A stretch of 64,000 nt of DNA from Parietaria judaica (GCA_954871525.1 OX940871.1:19901086-19965085), one strand, 5' to 3'. Positions 19,665 through 32,644 are shown, numbered from the stretch's first letter. Numbers and translations are program-made. Notes: generated by a model not told the origin, from the sequence alone.

Positions 19665-22600
19665 CTATATTCTCTTTTGTATAGCAGCAAGAAGTACAAT
19701 AAAAATGGGAGAAATAATTAAAAGAATGTAAGGGAGAGTTTGATTCAGAGAAACTACTTCTTCTTCTTCAACCTCCTGAAGAGGGTAGTTACTTTTCTTT
19801 TCAACAAACGCCTCAAAGAAGTTCCGATAGCCGGTGGTCTCCCCCGACGCAGCTGACGACTTCGCCGTGACCTTCAACATTTCCATTGCCTGCAACAATT
19901 CCTCAAGTTTTAATCACCGGAAACACGCATTAAGATTATCACTCTTTACTCGAAAATAATTTAACTAATTTTGGTTTGAAATTATAGTTTATGAAATAAT
20001 AATAAATTTGCAATAATATTTTCGCCAGTCATTAACTTGCATCAGCTTTTTTTTTTTTCTTTACGCAATTCCGGTTTCGACCTCTCACTCAACTTAAGAG
20101 AGAAGAGTATCTTTTTTCTGCATAAAATTATTCATAGGGGCAAGGTTGAAATAGCGTGTTTTGATGAAACCGGCAAATAAGACGATAATTAAAACAGTAA
20201 TCAAAATGATTACCTGGAAACTATACATAAATTGCCTTGCTTTTTTGCTGACTCGCGGTGCCGGGTGCGATTGAAGCTTCTCGTACATAACCCGAGCTTC
20301 GTTGGTTCTGTCAGCCATTAAAAAATCGTTACCCACTTGGAGAGGTATGCTTTGCTTTTTGTTTCACATTATGAACAAAGATTTGACATTACTTATATCC
20401 AACAAGTTTTATGTCATGCTTAATGTCTTCTTATGATTCCGAATCTAGATTTGGACAAAGATTAACATAGCTTATGCCAGAGTTTGTGACCCTTTTTTTT
20501 GGCCCGGTCTAGTTCGTAGGTTCGTGATGCAACATAATTTCATTACATATTTTGGAGGCTGATTGGTGGGCTCTGGAATCGAGCGGTCCACCGTAGTATG
20601 GTATAAAAGATTCTTCTATACAGGGTGTTTTGGGAATTAATTAACCAAGCCGTCATTTACCTTTTTTTTTTAATTGCAACTCTTTTTTCTCGCATGTCCG
20701 TGATTTTCTTCCTAAACTGGGTTTCCATTCCACGGAAAAATTACCTTGTCAATTTTTCGGTACTTTTTGTGCTGTTTTGTGAATAATTTTTATAATAAAT
20801 AGCATCTAAAATTTCCGACAAAAAATGCTTCGACTCAAAACGAGTAAAATAAACCATAGGTATATAGTAAGAGATAGTACCTGCTGAGAGAATCTTGACA
20901 GATAGACCATTGCAGAGCGGCTGATCCGTGAAGTTCAGTCTGTCAAGAAAAAATCCGTACTTATAATTGTTGGAAAAATTGCAGTTAAATGTAAATTGCG
21001 TGATCACTGATTGGTTGGGAACATCGCGCACTCGAATACAAGCACTCACTGGAATAATCGAGATTTTACCCTATGTTCGAATTATACCAAAGATTTCCAA
21101 CGAGTATGCTATTAGTTTCCCACCGAAGCAAATGCTTCCGATGTAACTAATAAAAGATCAATTTGCTGAGGAGCTTACGACAACCAAATTGATAAACGAA
21201 ACATTGGTCTCTAATTCGAGAGTTGAACCGGGAAAACACTTCAAATAATGTTCAACAGGAAACTCCACTGCTCAAAACATGAAAGCTAACCCTAACAACG
21301 TGCGTCGTATATAGGCTTAGAGACTCATCACGGACCAAACAGATTGCTTATGAAGAGATGAAATTACCTGGAAAGGTAACTTATCCATAACCTTTTGATA
21401 GAAAGTTATTGCATCTTTGAGCTTTCCAACATCCATCAAAGAGTCTCCATCCTTTAAGATCTGCAAATAAATTCAATTAAATAGTTAATTATCAGCCTTG
21501 TATTTCGAATTTTTTTTGTTTTGTTGTAATTTCCCTTTAATTTTTGTTTAAGACGTTTCCTCACCGAATTTGTAAATTATGACAATTTCCCTTCCGTTCG
21601 TTACATAATTAATAATTTTCGCAAAAATTTTAAAACACTTCCAATGCACATACTAGTGTTTAAAGACAAAATCATAAATGCACTACTATTTCAGTTTCTC
21701 TGTCTTAAAAATTTGACGAATACTGTCGATATTTAACAATTACGTGGAAATTGCTACATTATAGAAAAGTTAGAAGAGAAACCGCGACAGCACGACAATT
21801 GCAAGGGGCATATAACTGTAAATTACCCAGACAAATAATGTGATAAAAGGGTGTGATTCTGAAAAGATTAAACAACAATGACATGAGATAAACCTCCTCA
21901 CACTCAGATTTCAGCTTCGGATCGATGTTCTTCCCCGTTCTCTTATTATAAGCAGCAATCAGTTCTTTAGTTTTTGCATCTTTGGCCGCTCTTTCTTCAG
22001 CGGTTTCAAGCGCTTCCCCCGGCTTAAGAGTTCTTCCACCGCCAAACTGAAGCCGAAAAACTACTAAACTTAAATCGATATAAATCCCACAAAAATCCGA
22101 TGAACTCCCATTAAGAAAGCACTTTATGATTATTATACCGTCTTTGAGATGTCGCGCGGCCTGGGAAACACGCCCCATGTAGCGACCTTCGGCTCGTAAA
22201 CCACTGACTTGTCTCCTTGAACTTGATCAGATTTTGTTGACTTTTGACCTGTAAATTTGGAGGTGTCCCCTACAATGTACTCTACTTCAGGAATCTCGTT
22301 ATCCGGAAACGGGTCTGAGATCGGAATCAATCCCGCTGGGAGAGACCTCCCTCCCTTCTTATCCGCAAAGTTAAGCCCGACAAAATCGATGCTCGAGACA
22401 GATAATTTTCCCTTCTTCGTCGTCCTCTCGGTTTTTCTTTCCGCAGTTCCACCGTCTCCAGAAGAAACCGTTCTTTCATATCCTGGAAAGCATATCAAAG
22501 TTGGTAGGTTTTTCAAAACAATGACCCATATTATTATCAATCATTGGAATTATTTCTCTTTACATAAAGAAATAATCTGAAATTACGATTCTTAATGACG

Positions 22601-23660
22601 AAGAATGACAAATTATCGATGCTCGGGGCCGATAATTTGCCCTTCTTCACCGCCTTCTCGGTTTTTCTTTCCACATTATTTCCGGAAATTAATCTTCCAT
22701 AATATCGGAACAATGAACTCGCATTTGATAGGACCTCAAATAGAAATTCAATAAAACAAAAACATTTATGAACGTAAAACCGGTCTCTAATTCGAGAGTA
22801 AGACCGGGAAAACTCTCCCAACCATGTTCAATAGGATAAACTTAGATTAAGCGCCTTTTATTTAGAATTAGAAACTTTAATACCGTAAAACGTCCCTGAT
22901 AATCGTCCTTAATGCAGCAACCTCAATACATAATTAATAACGGCATAAGTTCCCAAAAGTTCACCATTTTGCTGCTCACCCAAATTCCATCCATTTTTCC
23001 AATTGATTTAAGAGTAGTTAGATGCGCCATTAACAAAATTCCTCTCCCTCGGAAGCTACATGTTTCCAAGACAAATTTTAGAGCGAAGCAAAATAGTGAA
23101 TACTGAGAACTTCTGCCGTGAAAAGAATAAGTTGTTACCGAAAAAACATTGGGTACATATGCTGTAAAGTAATCTAAAAAATCATTTATGGAACAAAAAA
23201 TTCCTTAAATCTCGTGAACCTACAATTCAAGTCACAATTGTGAATCGATAATACCTGAAAGTTTGTCGCTTTCGACATTGCCTTTGTTCTTCCGATACTC
23301 TTTAGCCTTTTCCATGGCAATCTTCACCGAATTCGGCAATTCAGAGACCTCGCCATTGTTGCCAACCCCGTCAGATTGAGAATCCTGATCTGGGTTTTGC
23401 TCAACGTTCAATTCTGGGCTCACTGAATCCGTGACTTCCTTGATTCTATCAGAATCCTGAACTGGGTTCGGGTCCGATTTGAGCTTCTTGTACTGTTTGG
23501 CCTTAGCGAAAGCCAGCTTCACTGGGTCAATCGGAGCTCGCTCATCGTCGTTAGAAGAGGCGAGAGAGAGAGAGATTCGGAAGGGCTTGAAGGAGGGAGA
23601 TTTCTTGGTGTTTGTGGTGAAGGAAGAGAGCCACGAAGCTTGAAATGAAGCCATGGCCAT
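19665..23660 (-). CDS. Chloroplast-targeted TPR-like protein with C-terminal membrane anchor
   Basis: Seven exons join in frame to 457 aa: 23255-23660, 22139-22482, 21894-22046, 21368-21460, 20881-20939, 20214-20307 and 19665-19889; all borders are GT-AG and phases agree. The N-terminus (MAMASFQASWLSSFTTNTKK) is rich in Ser/Thr and lacks acids, like a chloroplast transit peptide. Two similar Lys-rich blocks follow (DPVKLAFAKAKQYKKLK and NSVKIAMEKAKEYRKNK). Exons 3 to 6 hold a helical region with TPR character (SLMDVGKLKDAITFYQKVM; NEARVMYEKLQSHPAPRVSKKA). The last 20 or so residues are one hydrophobic helix (about 435-453), so the protein may be tail-anchored in a plastid membrane. It resembles unnamed conserved plant proteins; no function is claimed. 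Confidence 0.85.
21195..21262 (-). repeat. Intron block, copy 1 of a duplicated segment
   Basis: GGTCTCTAATTCGAGAGT, then ACCGGGAAAAC, then ATGTTCAA-AGGA. The same series recurs at about 22779-22840 in another intron of the same gene. Confidence 0.75.
22590..22730 (-). pseudogene. Decayed duplicate of exon 2 in intron 1
   Basis: On the minus strand one frame reads GNNVERKTEKAVKKGKLSAPSID, matching GGTAERKTERTTKKGKLSVSSID of real exon 2. The DNA match continues upstream through YYGRL versus GYERT, but the acceptor AG is lost and the frame soon runs into intron-like sequence. It is therefore an exon copy that is no longer spliceable at its original site. Confidence 0.8.
22775..22842 (-). repeat. 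Intron block, copy 2 of a duplicated segment
   Basis: Second copy of the block at 21195-21262, lying just upstream (in gene sense) of the decayed exon 2 copy. Together they suggest partial internal duplication of the gene. Confidence 0.75.
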
Positions 23661-23693
23661 GGCGGTTCTCGAGGGAACTCACTCAGCTTATTA

Positions 23694-23722
23694 AGAAGAA
23701 GAAGAAGAAGAAGAAGAAGAAA
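23694..23722. repeat. (GAA)n microsatellite in 5' UTR
   Basis: About nine AAG repeats lie 35-60 bp upstream of the TPR-like start codon. They form a CUU-rich leader in the transcript. Confidence 0.9.
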
Positions 23723-24790
23723 TGAAGCGAGGAAAGTATGGCTTTTTCAGTTAACTTTGGTTTTTGGATAAGAGAAGGAAAAATCTCTCTTCGACCGTAT
23801 TTTCAAGTGTCAAGTCAACTACTATATTATCAAAAAATACGAAAAAAAAAAAACTTTCATACTAAAAAAAGTCTAGGATTGGCGGTAAAAGTACCTAATT
23901 TTATTTTTAAAATGTATCACTAACACTTATATGTGGCATTGTTGAGTTTCATGTTATGTCAGGTCACATCACATGTTACGTTAATGTGTCATGCCATGCC
24001 AAGAGACCCGATACTATTTTTAGGATTAATTTAGGGAAAAATATGCGACTTCTATTGTATTTGCCCTTACAGAACTATATATGTTCAAATTTTGATAGCA
24101 AAATATACTAACATTATGTTTTATTGCTACGTATATTTTCTAAAATGTAACAATAACATTTTTAAACGTCGCAATGTTGAGTTTAAGGTGTTATATATTG
24201 ACGAAACCCATTTAAAAGCCCAAGATCAAAATGACAAAGGAAAACAAAATGACGAGTCGTTTTAAAGTTAAAGCGTGGGCGAATTTGGAGCATCGGATTA
24301 AAAGCTCATCCAACGGTTTTGAGCTTCCTTCTTCGACCTTTAGTCGTTGTTGCTCTCTGACATTCGAGAAAGAAGAAGAAGAGTGAAAGAGAGAGAAAGT
24401 ATTAGGGGTTTCTCTCTCGGAGTTGATTTTTCTCTAGGGTTTATAGATTCAATTCTCTCTGGTTTTGTTGTATGGGTTTGGGAATCACCAAGTAATAAGC
24501 TAGCCATTATTGTACGGGGTGATCGAGATGATCTTTGTACGGGAGATAGGCTTAGATATGAATGTGTAACCTATAGTCGAAGATCGTAGTGCATGGGTTC
24601 CGGGTAATTTCGCCGGAGAAAAGAGAAGAGTAAGTCGGTGATCGGATTTCGGTCTCCGAGCGGAGGAATGGTCGCTAGAACGGAGGAAATCTGAAATGTG
24701 AATCGGTAAATTGGGGTCAAAATCCGCTACATAATGTCACATCACATGTCGCTTTGTATTAATATCATGTTTTCTAAGCTATAATTGGCA
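23723..24790. other. Intergenic, no gene assigned
   Basis: Upstream DNA of the TPR-like gene. The 24290-24660 stretch is CT/GA-rich and looks like a transcribed leader or retroelement leader, but no start with a convincing protein follows; the plus-strand frame at 24347-24589 has no recognisable motif. Confidence 0.5.
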
Positions 24791-25014
24791 CCACCCCTCC
24801 TCCCGGTCCCGTCCTTCTAGGGTTCGTCCTCCTCGCCGAAGTGCCATCCCCCAAGTTACTTGGCAAGAGCAGCGGCATCCCAGGTTCTGCATCCTCGATT
24901 CGGGCTACCCTCTTCGTACCTTCAATTTCTATGACCTTTCTCCGGCCTCTCACTCGTGCCTCGTCGAAACTCAGAACGTTATTGCCTCGTGTTTGCAAAG
25001 TGTGCGTCGCCGCT
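24791..25014 (+). pseudogene. Fragment of GOST/LU7TM receptor-like gene
   Basis: Matches the gene at 38974-40113 over its luminal-domain region (about 39160-39383). Shared blocks include TCCTTCTAGGGTT, CCTCCTCGCCGAAGT, TTCTGCATCCTCGATTC, ATGACCTTTCTCC and CCTCGTGTTTGCAAA-TGTG. Identity by eye is about 75-80% with frame-changing indels, so it is not coding. It may come from a paralogue. It ends within a few bases of an LTR stub (25021). Confidence 0.85.
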
Positions 25015-25020
25015 GATTGC

Positions 25021-25067
25021 GTGATTTCCGCCTCGGGATTGAGAAAAGTCATCGAAAAACCCAAACA
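25021..25067 (+). repeat. 5' LTR stub
   Basis: GTGATTTCCGCCTCGGGATT through the CCCAAACA end matches 32599-32644 with one extra A. Everything upstream in the LTR is replaced by the receptor-gene fragment. Confidence 0.9.
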
Positions 25068-25068
25068 G

Positions 25069-25080
25069 TGGTATCAGAGC
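25069..25080 (+). promoter_or_regulatory. Primer-binding site, tRNA-iMet
   Basis: TGGTATCAGAGC one base after the LTR stub, identical to that of the young copia element at 13310. Confidence 0.9.
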
Positions 25081-27540
25081 CGGTCTGAGTAATTTTCAAA
25101 AATTAGATATGTTGACCGAAATAATTTTAGAAAATTTTTGGTGTGATTAGATTTTCAGTGGGAGCATTAGAAAATTAATTGTGTTAATTTTTGTGTGTTG
25201 ATTCGGGATCCGATTTTGAATCGGGATTGGATTTTATTTAAAAATTAACATACCGGTATTTAGATACGGAATAATTTTCTGTAATTTTAGAGGGTTTAAT
25301 AATTTTAGTGGGAGCAAAATTGTTATCGGAATCACTAAAAACGGCAACGAAATTTGCCGGCACATGCATTGGGATGTGCGGTGCCTAGGGTTTTTAAAAC
25401 CCTAATTTTTCGTGTGAAATTTTGGGGCCCAGCCATTCGGATGGCCCATGCCCACATCCATTCACGCGGGTCGGGTATTGACCCAAGTCAACCTTTTCGC
25501 GGGTCGGAGAACGACCCACACACCCATGCCGAGATCGAAACCGTCGATCTTCTCCACGCACGACGGTCGTGCTTCCCGGCGTTTGACGACGGGGAAAACA
25601 GGGACGACGCATGAGCTCCGGCCAACAAAGCCGTCGCTCACCGTGAGGAGCATCAACTCGTGCGTCCAAGGGAGCCGGTCGCACAACCACCTCGCCCACG
25701 AAGTCCGACGATGAAGCAAGTCCTCGTCCAATCACGACGATTCCGACGAGCCTCTGTGGCGACGACGACGAAGACGTGCAGCTCTTCCCTGGCAGCTCGG
25801 CGACGGCGTGGCTCGATGGGTGACGGCGCACGTGCTGCGCGAGTGGAGCCCTAGGGCTGCCACTGCTCCACCCCTTTTTTGGGCTTGGGCCTGATCCGAA
25901 AACAAAAGCCCAAATGGGCTTTGGTCAAATCAGCCATTAGGCTGAACTGGTTTGACCAGAGTTGACCAAAACGGGATAAGCAAATTAAATGGGCCCATCA
26001 CGTTATGTTGACCACAAGTTTGGGTTTTGACTCGAAGAACGTGATCAAACCCGATTCCCTAAATTATTAATTTTATTTTATTAATTTTATTTAATAATTT
26101 TAATTATGAATTTAATTATTATTTAAATTTTAATATTGTAAATTGGATTTACAACTATACCCCTCTAAATTAAAAGGAAATTTATTTAATGATAAATTTG
26201 TTTAAATCTTTAATTATTTTAAATAAACAAGATTTAAACAAATTTATAAACTTAGTAAATTGGATTTACTTAGGCGGGGGCTGTTTGCCCTGCCCATAAT
26301 GCTCGGATTGCCCGAGGGCAACCCGTACAAGCTCGGGTTTATCCCGAGCTCGTATCCCGGTATTTGATATTTAATTATATTTATGTTTAATTAATTTAAA
26401 ATACGATTTAAAGTGTTTATTTTATTTTATATATAGTTATTATAAATATCTTTAAATATAAGAATTGAAAATCTAATATATGATATTAATTATTAATAAA
26501 TATGATTTATTCAATATTATTATCAATCTTATGAAGTTTGTTTCCATTTAATATTTATGTTATTCATTTATTGATTTACAAATTGTTTGTTCATAAATTT
26601 TATTTATAATCAATAATTCTTAATTAGATTAAGATAATGAATAATCTTTTATTTATTATAGTAATAGAAAAGAACTAAACTTTAATTGAAATAAAAGATA
26701 TATATATTATAATTAAAGATAGTTTATCTATAAGATAGTTATTTATCTTTTATTTTTGTTCTATGACAAAGCATGATTAAAGATATCTTATCTATAAAGA
26801 TAGTTATTTATCTTTTATTCATTAATAGAAAAGATAAATCATGAATAAAGATATTTTATCTTTAAGTGATTTATTTATCTTTTATTTAAAGATAAAAAGT
26901 TTTGTCTTTAAAATTTTCATAATATATATATGTATATACTTTCAGAAGTATATTTAATGCAACATTGAATATGTTTTACAAAATAGGATTATGTATTACA
27001 TATTCATTGTCTTAATTCTTAGAACATTTTAATAAGTTAACTATGTTTATTTTAAGACAAAAGTAAGGATCACCTAAAACCCCTCAATAAATATTAGGTA
27101 TAATGTCTTCCACCGGCTGGGTCCTCGATCTAATTGAGAAAAGTTTTGAGTGTGTCTCTAACCCAAGGGAGTACTCTTATACCCTCTTTTAGACACGTAG
27201 GGCGACCTATACTGTCCGCCGATTCACCCCGTGGGTCTACCTAAACGAGTACTTTAATTAGATTAGATATCGTAGACAATTCTTTTGAAATCGGTTAGAA
27301 TGATAAATGAAAAATTGTTTTTCTTTTCTAAACGTCAGAGATAATATAGGATATTAGAGCAATTGTTGACTTTCTCTAAAAGACTAATTAATGGAATTGA
27401 TGAGGGTTACTTTTCCATTAACAAATCACGAAATATTATATAAAGTCCTTATAATATAATTGTTACATCTTTATTATAATGTATGCCTTATAATTTACAT
27501 GTACAACTCTAAAATTAGTAATGTGTTTATTATTTGTTTC
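25081..27540 (+). other. Leader and non-coding part of the decayed copia element
   Basis: 25340-25860 is GC-rich with several overlapping open frames on both strands, none of which resembles a protein. 25920-27060 is very AT-rich, and 27060-27260 has a mixed composition. Part of the GC-rich block could be captured host DNA, but its source could not be recognised. Confidence 0.5.
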
Positions 27541-28832
27541 ATTTAATGTATGTGAAACAAGTGTCAACAAAGAACCACTTGAAAATTGTTTTTAAAGAAC
27601 ATGGAAACGAGTTTCCAAATCAAAAGGAAAGAGATTTCCTTGGAATGGCAAAGGCTTCTGAAATAATGTTCGGAGCCTTGATAAAGAAATGATTTTTCAT
27701 AATAGATGAATACTCATTTGGAGCCACCTGACAAAACTTCCAGAACTAATAAGAATGCTTATAAGAAGCATTTCGAAATTAATGATAAAATGCTTTTCAA
27801 AAGCATAAAATCACTATAACATGGAAGTTCAATCAATATCCTCTGAAGATATGTGTATAGCATGTTAAAACACAAGCGATGAAAGATCACAGAGAACTTA
27901 TAGAATTTAAGAAAGTCTGTAAATTCTGAGGTTGGTTATAATTTGGGAAATTGATAACTCACCTTAAAGAAAAGCTCATGTAGATGATAAGATATTTAAT
28001 GATCTCTCTATTGACATCGTTTAGGATTCCTTGCTCAACTTTCACAAATTGTTTGTGATCAAGTTTAACAAAGAGCAATGGAATAATGGCTCTTACAGCA
28101 AAAGATGAGTGGGACTCCAATCTTAAAGTGATCACATATGTGATGTGATAGAACATAAGGTTAGGTTCCAAAATCTAAAAGTGCTTTCACTACAGATAAC
28201 AAGGATTGTCCGACTTGTCTTGAAAGAGGTGAAATATACAGAGTAGTGACTCTTCTTTAGGTACAAGCGTTTTAAGATAGTTTGACTATTTTAAAGGATA
28301 CATGTTCAATATATGATATTTAACGTTGTATACAAAAGGCTTAAACCATATAAACTCAATATAGCATATCTCTAGTATTGTCATATAAGTCACAATAACG
28401 AGAGACGCATCACCAAGCTCCATAATTATGGACATCTTGATCGTTCTGATTATGAATCTTACGAGAAATGCGAATCTTGTCTAACTAACTATATGACAAA
28501 AGGCTCATTCAAAGGGGCACACTAAAGATTGATTGTGGCATTAAACCACACATGTTCATGTGTATGTGGTCAAATGCACAATTAGGATAAGGAAGGCTGA
28601 TGGTACTTCATTAATTATGACTACCAACTGATCACTTCAGTCGGTACAATCATGTCTATTTAATTAAGACAAAAGTTGAAATCTCTTGACCGGTTCAAGG
28701 AATTCAAGAATGAAGTAGAAAACCAAAACGCACAAAATAATAATAGGTCCTCGATCCGATCGAGACAATTAATATTTGAGCAATAAGTATAAAGTTTTCC
28801 TGAGTGACAAAAGGTTTGTCTGATCATTTACT

Positions 28833-28871
28833 TCTCTCGATACACCTCATTTTACGAGGTGTATCGAGAGA
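28833..28871. repeat. Perfect inverted repeat (hairpin)
   Basis: TCTCTCGATACACCTC and its exact reverse complement are separated by a 7-base loop (ATTTTAC). It lies in the decayed integrase region of the old copia element. Confidence 0.95.
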
Positions 28872-31800
28872 ACTCAACAAATTCTGTTAGACTTTGTTAG
28901 TACAATGATATGCTTATGTTTATAAAAGGACATGCACTTTTAACTTGGTGCTACCACACTTTACAATGTATCATGAAAAGTGATTCCGACGATAACATAT
29001 AAAGATATGATAAGGGATAAAACCCAATTTGTCGTTTACGAGAAAATTAATACACAAAATAGTTGTGACAATTACGGAGCCTTTAAGAAAGGAAATCTTT
29101 CCTATAAAGTCTAGTGGGAGAAAGTATGCACTTCATGAAGTACATAGCTCACAAAATCTCGAGGAACTCAAGATGAACACAGAGGATGCTCACCAATGGT
29201 TGACTAAACTCCAGATAGGATCGTGGAAGAAAGTCAAGCCGAATGTAAAATGCTTTATATATGATTAAGCATTTGAGCAACCTAGTATGACACAAAAACC
29301 GTGTAAGTCGGATAAGGAACATCATGCAACTAAGAAAAGGATCTTCTCGTTTTGAACACAGAAGAACAAAATACTTAGATAACAATGATGAACCAACACT
29401 TACAATGAAACGGTTAAAGGTGAAGACCTTGAGAAATGGCTAGGAGCCATGAAATCAAATAGAATCATGTACATATACTAAGTATGTGACTTAGTTAAAG
29501 CACCCGAAGGGTTTATGCCCATAGGATGCACGTAGATCTTCAAGGGAAGATATTCATGAATGGTAAAGTACAAATGTACAAAAGGAGACTTGTAATGAAA
29601 TAGTTCAAACAAGCCTATAGTAAAGACTAAGAAGAAACGTTTTTCTCTTATTAACATGACTAAAGTCAATTATGATTTCACTTGCTATTGCCAACTATGA
29701 TTTAAGAATCAGGCAATTGGACATGAAGATAGTTTTCAGAATATGACTCTGAAAAGGAACATGTATTATACACAACCTAACTAACTTCATTGATTCATAA
29801 CATGTTTATGAAGCATGCGAATCAAATAGATATATACGTGAAAGTATGATCTAAAGCAAGCATCTCTCAAATGAAATCTAGTTTTCAACGGAGTAACTAA
29901 TGAAATTAGACTTCATCGAAAACAAAGATTAACATTGTGTATACACGAAAGCTAGTGGGAGCACAGTAATCCTTTAAAAGGATAGAAAATGATACGACGA
30001 AAATTCTTAAAAGTAAAGAATGAATAAGTCATAGTACATAGAAAGGATGGCAAGTAAGTTCAGAGTGAACAAGAAAATTGAGGACTTATTCTGTAACTCC
30101 TAAATTGCATCTTTCAAGAAAGCAGAGCCCTGAAATGTCAGAGCAATACAAACATAAAGAAAATGTTCTCTATAATACTGCTAATGACTTTATAAAGAAA
30201 GCCATATTATGTACCCGTCTCGATGTATCATTTACCTTAACAAAACAAGCCAGTTCCAAACCTATCCCAAAATAGTCACTGGACTATCGTAAATAATATC
30301 TTCAGGTACCTTAACAGGACCAATGAAAAATCACTTATTTACGACAATGTTGATCAGTAAAGCATTATCGCTTATACTGATGCAAATCACCAAACTAATC
30401 AGGATAATTTCTCATCGCAAGTAGAATATATACTCTGTCCTAAATGATGGTACTGTTATTTAGAACAACAGTAAGTAAACTACTATAGTGGACTTGACCA
30501 TCAAATCTGAGTATATAGCATCACAAGATGCAGCTATAGAAGCTTTCTAGATCAGGAAATTTTGTTCCTGATCACAGTGTAGTTTCTGGCATTAGTGATC
30601 CAGTGCGGCTCCTTGCTGAAAACAACGGAGCCAAGGCACGAGTCAAGAAACTAAGATCACAGAACAAGAGAAAGGTTCTCAGTGATCAAAGACATAATTG
30701 ATCAGAAGGTTGTTGCGATGAAAACAGTAGACACAGAAATAATCGTGGTTGACCCGATGACCAAGGCTTCATCAATAGAAAAGTAGTATGGTCATACAAG
30801 ATCTAGAAGAGTCTAGATGCTTGTGGTCTATTCTAACACGTTAAACTCTTACTTTATTTTGTTAAAAGTATAAAGTTCAAATACAAATTTTATGTAACAA
30901 TTATACATTAAATTTGAAGCACAATATTATTTCTTTAAAAGGCAAGTTTCATCATTTAAAAGGCTCATATCAATATTTTAGTCAAAATCATTGATATCAA
31001 GCTATACAAATGTAGTTCCTAAGATGTCTTCGAGACATTCTTGAAGTTCCCCAGTCAAAGAAATCATTATGAAGAAACAAAGAGGGACTATCAATGATAT
31101 TCATAATTGACTGGTACATGTTGTTAAGATAAAAGGAATTGGTCCTTGATATCTGAGAGATATTCTTATACATGTAGGCACTAGTCGGAATGACTAGCAG
31201 TGCTGGAAGACTCGCACTCTAAATATTCTCACATGGAAACAAAACATTGGTACAAGGGGACACTGAGAAACTTAGAGATATGAAGAGACTCCAAAGTTTG
31301 AGAACATCATGAGTCCATCACTGGGTAAGTTGCATGCTTAGATTACAGCTCAACGCTTACCGTAACTGGAAAGTCATAACAGTTGTAGTTGGGCATGTGA
31401 TAAACCTTGTAGGATGGAATGACGTTTCAAGAAAACATGCATCCCCCCATTCCTTTTGGGGCTATACACTCGGGGCCTTCTGAATAGTATAAGTAAAATG
31501 AAATCTGTGGCCACAGGCAAAACAAAAGAGTTTTTGTTTTGATGTTTCAATACTTATACCTGAATCAGAAATTAGATCAAGGCTTAACAGGTGTTCCAAA
31601 CCATGACCTGTGCCTCATCTAGAGATGTAAGAGGATGTCGAAGGAATCAGTCATATACCTTATTTTAATCGTAAAGAACCACATGGTTCACCTCGATTAA
31701 TCTATAAAAGAGGATTTAAAGTTTTGTAGATTGGGGGAAGTTAAGTCTAGGTGGAGGCCACTTACTTCTTGCATACTCATATGAGTATGTGGCCAACACT

Positions 31801-32000
31801 ACAGAATCCTACAGAGTCACACCGAACTCGCAACGGAAACAGAGTATGATGATTAAATTACAATGAAACAAACTTCACATGTAACTTTGATGAACCAGGC
31901 ATGAGTAGCTGAGAGAATGTACATCTAACCCAAGGCGGCATTCTCGAGTAATACTTTATGTGCAGTGCGTACACGGAGATAGCCAATCCGGTGCGTTCGT

Positions 32001-32013
32001 GCAAGTGGGAGAT
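32001..32013 (+). promoter_or_regulatory. Polypurine tract of decayed copia
   Basis: GCAAGTGGGAGAT directly before the 3' LTR start TGTTGG. Confidence 0.7.
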
Positions 32014-32644
32014 TGTTGGTTATGCCCGAACCCGATATTGTATCTCTCGGGTTATCGGATATCGACCCGATAACCATAACCGACATTATGGGCCCACTCG
32101 GGCCCAAGTATTAATTATGATTCATATTAATTAATAATAGATTAATTAATCCATGATTGGGCTTTTAGAAAGCCCATTAGGTGGGCTTTTAAAAAGCCCA
32201 CTAGGTCATGACCATAGGGTATTATAAATACCCTAATATGACTCATAATTAGAAACAACACACAAGAGAAACCCTAGCCACCTAGAAATTCGAGCTCTCC
32301 TCCCTAGTGAGTCGAATTTCGTGGCTTCCTCCCCGGTTCAATCAACGGTTGATCATCTAAATACCGACAAGGATCTAACCTATCCTCCGAGGTGTTTTCC
32401 GGTCTTCTAAGACGTTCCCGAGTGACGTGGTGGACGAAATAGAGGCGCAACACTTGAGGCGTTAAATCCTAAATTCGGCAAACTCCAGAATCAAAGGAAT
32501 CGGCAGTTATTCGGTACAGTTGGCAAAAGTACCGAAGTTTGGTAACAATATCTTAATTCTCGTAATTATTCTAGATCTTTATTGTTCGATGATATCCCGT
32601 GATTTCCGCCTCGGGATTGAGAAAAGTCATCGAAAAACCCAACA
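32014..32644 (+). repeat. 3' LTR of decayed copia
   Basis: 631 bp, TGTTGG...CCAACA. It has a TATA-like ATTATAAATACCC near 32221 and a leader-like GAAACCCTAGCC stretch after it. The following bases ATGTA would be one half of a target duplication; the other half was lost with the 5' LTR. Confidence 0.85.

Larger units (their letters stand above)
25021..32644 (+). mobile_element. Decayed Ty1/copia retrotransposon, 5' LTR mostly missing
   Basis: The 3' LTR is at 32014-32644; the last 47 bp of the 5' LTR remain at 25021-25067, followed by a primer-binding site. The 6.9-kb interior is full of stops, but copia domains can be read in order: integrase near 28610-28740 (DYQLITSV then FKEFKNEVENQN), reverse transcriptase near 29690-29760 (RQLDMK, matching the QLDVKTAFL motif), RNase H near 30370-30540 (YTDANHQTNQDNF; KSEYIASQDAA), and a C-terminal SISDPV-LL-ENNGAKA block near 30590-30640 with VDPMTKASS near 30750. 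It is old and non-autonomous. Confidence 0.85.

Noticed and set aside
24841..25092. Plus-strand frame across the receptor fragment and LTR stub
   Set aside because: It crosses the pseudogene/LTR junction and does not keep the gene's frame.
25394..25854. Overlapping GC-rich frames in the decayed copia leader
   Set aside because: No recognisable domain, open on both strands, inside a dead element.
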